The position numbers and the translations under genes are program-made. The notes beneath the pieces were generated by a model. The model saw nothing but the letters and a program-made list of their open reading frames with translations. It was not told the origin of the DNA and searched no databases. From contig JAITNR010000122.1 of NCBI GenBank assembly GCA_031290375.1, forward strand, positions 1 through 9,037: DNA of 9,037 nt. The letters run 5' to 3'. The DNA is from Prevotellaceae bacterium. GTDB taxonomy: Bacteria > Bacteroidota > Bacteroidia > Bacteroidales > Paludibacteraceae. Shown here piece after piece: positions 6,101 through 9,037 of this stretch (position 1 is the first letter of the stretch; every line of letters starts with the position of its first letter).

Positions 6101-6108
6101 CAAAGGTA
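6101..6108 (-). promoter_or_regulatory. -7 box of the lipoprotein gene promoter
   Basis: CAAAGGTA on the plus strand reads TACCTTTG on the minus strand, an exact TAnnTTTG match about 48 nt before the lipoprotein ATG at 6053. No clear TTTG -33 box is seen. Confidence 0.65.
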
Positions 6109-6117
6109 CACTTTTTT

Positions 6118-6147
6118 TTTGATATTGTTGATCATTTATTATCTTTG
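6118..6147 (+). promoter_or_regulatory. Promoter-like site upstream of the transposase remnant
   Basis: TTTG (6118-6121), an 18-nt spacer and TATCTTTG (6140-6147) fit the Bacteroidota promoter pattern, 16 nt before the remnant's ATG. It could be the old promoter of the insertion sequence. It points right, towards the 3' end of the leftward outer-membrane gene. Confidence 0.45.
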
Positions 6148-6163
6148 TGTCAAAAAAAAAATC

Positions 6164-6266
6164 ATGAATTGTCCAAAGTGTGCCAGTGTCAATCACTGCA
6201 AAGCGGCGTAATAAAAGGTCTCCAAAGATTAAGTGTAAGGATTGCAAATTTCATTACACGGTAAAG
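6164..6266 (+). pseudogene. Remnant of an IS1-type transposase N-terminus (zinc-ribbon), two frameshifts
   Basis: From ATG 6164 the frame reads MNCPKCASVNHCK and stops at 6209. Homologous sequence continues in the next frame as SGVIKGLQR (6202-6228) and then in the third as KCKDCKFHYTV (6231-6263). One missing base near 6200-6202 (an A run) and one near 6229-6230 would restore a single frame with CPKC...CKDC, the zinc-ribbon that opens IS1-family (InsA-like) transposases. Homology ends just before the stop codon of the neighbouring leftward gene (6282), so the helix-turn-helix and catalytic parts are gone. I found no terminal inverted repeats or target duplication. It is a decayed fragment without function. 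Confidence 0.65.
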
Positions 6267-6281
6267 CCTAATCCTCAATTA

Positions 6282-7247
6282 CTAAAATGTGTATCCAATC
6301 CCGACTCCAACAACTGTCTTAAACTGAACGTGCTGGCGTATAACTCCATTGCCGTTGTCAAACTTGACAGCATCATAATATTTGAGAGTAGTTCCCAAAG
6401 AAACGTTCAGCACCTTGAGAAATTGGTATGAAACAGCCAAATCCCAATCCACATCGACGTTGCCAAAATGTGTGTAAGGACTGAACAAAGTCATTACGGA
6501 AACCACCTTGAATGTTTTGTAAGTGTAATTGGCCGATGCCCTGAGCGATGCTCCGAACTCGGCTTTATATCCTTTTATCATATCTACCCCGTAAATTTTT
6601 CTAAGGCTTGCAGTCGTGTCTGTAGAAGTGGTAACACGTCCCGCCACAGGCGACAAATATACCGAAAAAATATTGTTTGGTTTCCAATCTATACCCGCAG
6701 AAATATCTGTATATGAGGGAGATAGCCAATTTGAAATATATACTTCATTAATTTCGTTATTCACGGCAGGATAGTCGTAACCTTTGGAATATTGCGACCG
6801 GAAGCCGCCAAGAATTGTCATATAAAATTTTTTTCCCAAATCATAGCCAGCCTTTGTGTTGATAATAATTTTGTCGTTTGACTTTCTAAGCGGAAACTTT
6901 GTTTTGTCCAAATATGTATAGCCAAAGTCGGTATCCAAAGTACTTTCCCATACAAATCTGTTTTTTTTGTAGATTAGTCTGGCGTTGCCAAACAGGATTG
7001 CCGAAGCGGAGTTGCTTCCTCCTGCAGCCCAATTCCACAATACTGTGGCTGAGGTGTTTAACCCTATGCTTCCGCTTATTTTCCAATGTTTCAGAGAGTC
7101 AGTATTGACTGCTTTCAAGGCTTCTGAAGCCTTCGTCGTTTTTGAAATTACGTCTGCTACCTCTGTTCTGGTATCTTGCGCGAATATTGAAAAAGAAAAG
7201 CAGAACAACGCTATCACAAATAGACTTTTTAATATTAATTTACTCAT
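6282..7247 (-). CDS. DUF3078-like outer-membrane protein
   Basis: The 321-residue product has a Sec signal peptide (1-23, ending IFA with cleavage before Q24). The mature chain is rich in alternating beta strands and ends in aromatic GIGYTF, as expected for an outer-membrane beta barrel. After a short helical stretch (about 27-54) comes the conserved DUF3078 pattern: TVLWNWAAGGSNSAS (about 68-82), WESTLDTDFGYTYLD and RKSNDKIIINTKAGYDLGKKFY. The family is confined mainly to Bacteroidota, and its role is not established. The start codon lies 40 nt after the cysS stop on the same strand, with no promoter or terminator between, so it is probably transcribed with cysS. The stop codon adjoins the transposase remnant, but the C-terminus looks complete. 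Family assignment is by recalled motif, not by search. Confidence 0.85.
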   Translation of the reverse strand: MSKLILKSLFVIALFCFSFSIFAQDTRTEVADVISKTTKASEALKAVNTDSLKHWKISGSIGLNTSATVLWNWAAGGSNSASAILFGNARLIYKKNRFVWESTLDTDFGYTYLDKTKFPLRKSNDKIIINTKAGYDLGKKFYMTILGGFRSQYSKGYDYPAVNNEINEVYISNWLSPSYTDISAGIDWKPNNIFSVYLSPVAGRVTTSTDTTASLRKIYGVDMIKGYKAEFGASLRASANYTYKTFKVVSVMTLFSPYTHFGNVDVDWDLAVSYQFLKVLNVSLGTTLKYYDAVKFDNGNGVIRQHVQFKTVVGVGIGYTF

Positions 7248-7287
7248 TATCTATTTCTTTAATTTTTTATAAAAACTGTTGAGGAAA

Positions 7288-8754
7288 TCAAATGCTCCAC
7301 TCAAAACCTTCTTTGGTGTCTTTTATGATGAAACCACAGGCGGAGAGTTCGTCTCGGATTTTGTCGGACAACTCCCAATTTTTGTTTCGTTTTGCATCCA
7401 AACGCATATTAAGGAGTAAGTCAATGGCTTTTTTGTATGCGTCAAGAGTTTTTGAGTTCTCCTGTTCGGTTTTCAGTCCCAGAACGTCAAACAGGTATAA
7501 CTGAAACACCGATTTTAATTCATCCAAATCCTTTTCAGAAATTTTTCCGTTTCCATCATAAACAGTATTAATCGCCTTTGCTGCATCAAAGAGATGCGAA
7601 ATTACTACGGGCGTGTTCAGGTCGTCATTCATTGCCTGTTCGCACCTGTGCCGCAAGTCTGAAATCTTCACTGATGTCTGGTCTGAAGCAGAGATTTTTT
7701 GCAGCCTTTCATACGCCTCAACCAATCTTTCAAGCCCCTTTTGAGAGGCAACAAGGGCTTCATTGGAAAAATCAACCGTGCTTCTATAATGTGCCTGCAA
7801 AATAAAAAACCTTATCGTCATCGGCGAATATCTCTGACATATCAACGAGTGTTTTCCAGTAAAAAATTCGTCCAGAGTGATGAAATTGCCGAGTGATTTG
7901 CCCATTTTTTGTCCGTTGATGGTAATCATATTGTTATGCATCCAATAGCGGACGGATTCGTGTCCCAAAGCCGCTGACGATTGGGCAATTTCGCACTCGT
8001 GATGAGGGAAAACCAAATCCATTCCACCGCCATGAATATCAAAGGTTTCGCCCAAATACTTCGTTCCCATTGCCGAGCACTCCAGGTGCCAACCCGGAAA
8101 ACCATCACTCCAGGGCGAATTCCAATGCATAATATGTTCAGGGGCAGCCTTTTTCCAGAGAGCAAAATCCACGCTTTTGCGCTTTTCGCTCTGTCCGTCA
8201 AGGTTACGCGTATTTTCAAGGATTTCCTCAATATTTCGTCCCGAAAGTTTGCCGTAATTGAATTTTGTATTGTATTTTTCCACATCAAAATATACAGAGC
8301 CGTTGCTTTCGTATGCAAAGCCCGCATCAACAATTTTTTTAACAAAATCAATCTGTTCCGGGATATGCCCGGAAGCGTGCGGTTCAATAGAGGGAGGCAG
8401 CACATTAAGCAATTCCATTGACTTCTGATAACGGATAGTGTAATATTGCGCTATCTCCATTGGTTCAACTTGTTCCAAACGGGCTTTTTTGGCAATTTTG
8501 TCTTCGCCATCGTCGGCATCGTGCTCAAGGTGTCCAACATCAGTGATATTGCGGACATAGCGGACTTTGTAACCAAGATTTTTCAGCCAGCGAAAAAGAA
8601 TGTCAAAAGTGATAGCAGGGCGTGCGTGCCCCAAATGAGCATCGCCATAAACGGTTGGTCCGCAAACATAGAGACCTGCATTAGGCTCGTTAAGAGGAAT
8701 AAACTGCTCTTTTTTTCTGGAAAGCGTGTTATAAACGTAAAGTGAATGTTCCAT
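7288..8754 (-). CDS. cysS: Cysteine--tRNA ligase
   Basis: This cytoplasmic class I aminoacyl-tRNA synthetase activates cysteine with ATP and loads it onto tRNA-Cys. The 488-residue length is normal. The HIGH motif is HLGH (40-43) within CGPTVYGDAHLGHARP, and the KMSKS motif is KMGKS (283-287), a variant seen in many Bacteroidota enzymes. The zinc site that selects cysteine is complete: C31, C226, H251 and E255, with the same spacing as C28/C209/H234/E238 of the E. coli enzyme. The C-terminal DALR-type helical tRNA-binding region (about 335-470) follows, with MNDDLNTP (375-382) as a typical landmark. The start MEHSLYVYNT is the usual family start, about 40 nt after a promoter box. It is a single-copy essential gene in most bacteria. 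The downstream DUF3078 gene probably shares its transcript. Confidence 0.98.
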   Translation of the reverse strand: MEHSLYVYNTLSRKKEQFIPLNEPNAGLYVCGPTVYGDAHLGHARPAITFDILFRWLKNLGYKVRYVRNITDVGHLEHDADDGEDKIAKKARLEQVEPMEIAQYYTIRYQKSMELLNVLPPSIEPHASGHIPEQIDFVKKIVDAGFAYESNGSVYFDVEKYNTKFNYGKLSGRNIEEILENTRNLDGQSEKRKSVDFALWKKAAPEHIMHWNSPWSDGFPGWHLECSAMGTKYLGETFDIHGGGMDLVFPHHECEIAQSSAALGHESVRYWMHNNMITINGQKMGKSLGNFITLDEFFTGKHSLICQRYSPMTIRFFILQAHYRSTVDFSNEALVASQKGLERLVEAYERLQKISASDQTSVKISDLRHRCEQAMNDDLNTPVVISHLFDAAKAINTVYDGNGKISEKDLDELKSVFQLYLFDVLGLKTEQENSKTLDAYKKAIDLLLNMRLDAKRNKNWELSDKIRDELSACGFIIKDTKEGFEWSI

Positions 8755-8799
8755 TTATCGAATTTATGATTTTAGTTTGTCGGCAATTGGGACAAGGTG

Positions 8800-8807
8800 C
8801 AAAGATA
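8800..8807 (-). promoter_or_regulatory. -7 box of the cysS promoter
   Basis: CAAAGATA on the plus strand reads TATCTTTG on the minus strand, an exact TAnnTTTG match about 46 nt before the cysS start codon. I see no T-box leader between it and the gene; the leader is too short for one. Confidence 0.65.
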
Positions 8808-8870
8808 ATATATTTTTTTGATAAAAATGGTCTGCCCGTTTAAATGGTTAATTTTTTTTGAGGCACTGTT

Positions 8871-8904
8871 AATAATGAACAATGAATAATTAATAATGAA
8901 TAAC
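8871..8904 (-). repeat. Low-complexity ATTCATTGTTCATTATT repeat, inverted copy
   Basis: On the minus strand this stretch reads GTTATTCATTATTAATTATTCATTGTTCATTATT, given here in two parts: GTTATTCATTATTAATT, then ATTCATTGTTCATTATT. It matches the tandem repeat at 1071-1103 in opposite orientation. The open frame that crosses it (8772-8981, minus) merely translates it (FIINYSLFIIN) and is not a gene. Confidence 0.6.
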
Positions 8905-8951
8905 AGGGGAAATATTAGGGGATTGGAATTTCCAAATTTAAAGTGATTGAC

Positions 8952-8964
8952 TAATCGATTAATC
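8952..8964. repeat. Overlapping short palindromes
   Basis: TAATCGATTA (8952-8961) and GATTAATC (8957-8964) are perfect overlapping palindromes. They lie in a spacer otherwise without genes (8755-9037), between the low-complexity repeat and the hairpin repeat. They may be part of the same interspersed repeat region. Confidence 0.4.
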
Positions 8965-8990
8965 GTATGCCGGTTATTCAATTAATCAGT

Positions 8991-9036
8991 TAACCGTAGG
9001 TGAAACCTACGGCTAAAGACAACCAACATCTCAACC
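8991..9036 (-). repeat. Dispersed hairpin repeat, copy 2 (minus orientation)
   Basis: Read on the minus strand, this is GGTTGAG, a 15-nt variable part, then AGCCGTAGGT-TTC-ACCTACGGTTA. It is the inverted counterpart of 966-1011. The hairpin has an 8-bp perfect stem (8994-9001 with 9005-9012). The element probably continues beyond the window edge. Confidence 0.65.
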
Positions 9037-9037
9037 T

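Noticed and set aside
7926..8421. Long open frames overlapping cysS on both strands (159 aa at 7926-8405 minus, 146 aa at 7981-8421 plus)
   Set aside because: cysS is intact over the same bases with all catalytic motifs. These are shadow frames without recognisable domains.
8755..8799. Possible T-box riboswitch for cysS
   Set aside because: The leader is about 40 nt and lacks room for T-box stems; T-boxes are also not expected in this phylum.
8772..8981. 69-aa minus-strand frame
   Set aside because: It spans the low-complexity repeat and the cysS promoter box, with no protein-like features.

Overview
The window looks like chromosomal DNA from a member of the Bacteroidota, most likely order Bacteroidales. 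Three things point there. Gene starts lack Shine-Dalgarno sequences but are preceded by the phylum-specific -7 box TAnnTTTG, in two cases with a TTTG -33 box exactly 20 nt upstream. The proteins are typical of the phylum: an RprX/RprY-like two-component pair, a stand-alone RRM protein, a DUF3078-type outer-membrane protein, a Bacteroidota-style lipoprotein and a secreted adhesin-like protein. The spacers are AT-rich and carry interspersed palindromes and ATTCATTGTT-type low-complexity repeats.

Layout. 1-706 (minus) is the N-terminal part of a secreted protein that runs off the left edge, with a promoter and long leader to its right. 707-1324 has no gene; it holds that leader, a cluster of four short triloop hairpins and low-complexity repeats. 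1325-1570 (plus) encodes an 81-residue RRM RNA-binding protein with its own promoter and terminator. 1664-2506 (plus) encodes a CPBP-family intramembrane protease. A 17-bp perfect hairpin at 2534-2576 separates it from the convergent two-component operon 4785-2590 (minus; sensor kinase, then OmpR-type regulator). 5001-6053 (minus) is a lipoprotein built from two copies of a beta-rich module, with a strong terminator behind it. 6164-6266 (plus) is a frameshifted fragment of an IS1-type transposase zinc-ribbon start. 6282-7247 (minus) is a DUF3078-like outer-membrane protein just downstream of cysS (7288-8754, minus). 8755-9037 is non-coding and holds an inverted second copy of the palindromic repeat seen near position 1000.

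How the genes work together. Most of the window is cell-envelope biology: a surface protein, a membrane protease, an envelope-type sensor/regulator pair, a lipoprotein and an outer-membrane barrel, interrupted by one core translation gene (cysS). Apart from kinase-regulator and probably cysS-DUF3078, genes appear to be separate transcription units. I see no convincing new multi-gene system. The best leads are the dispersed hairpin repeat, whose two copies differ by a compensatory base-pair change, the internally duplicated lipoprotein, and the decayed insertion-sequence fragment.
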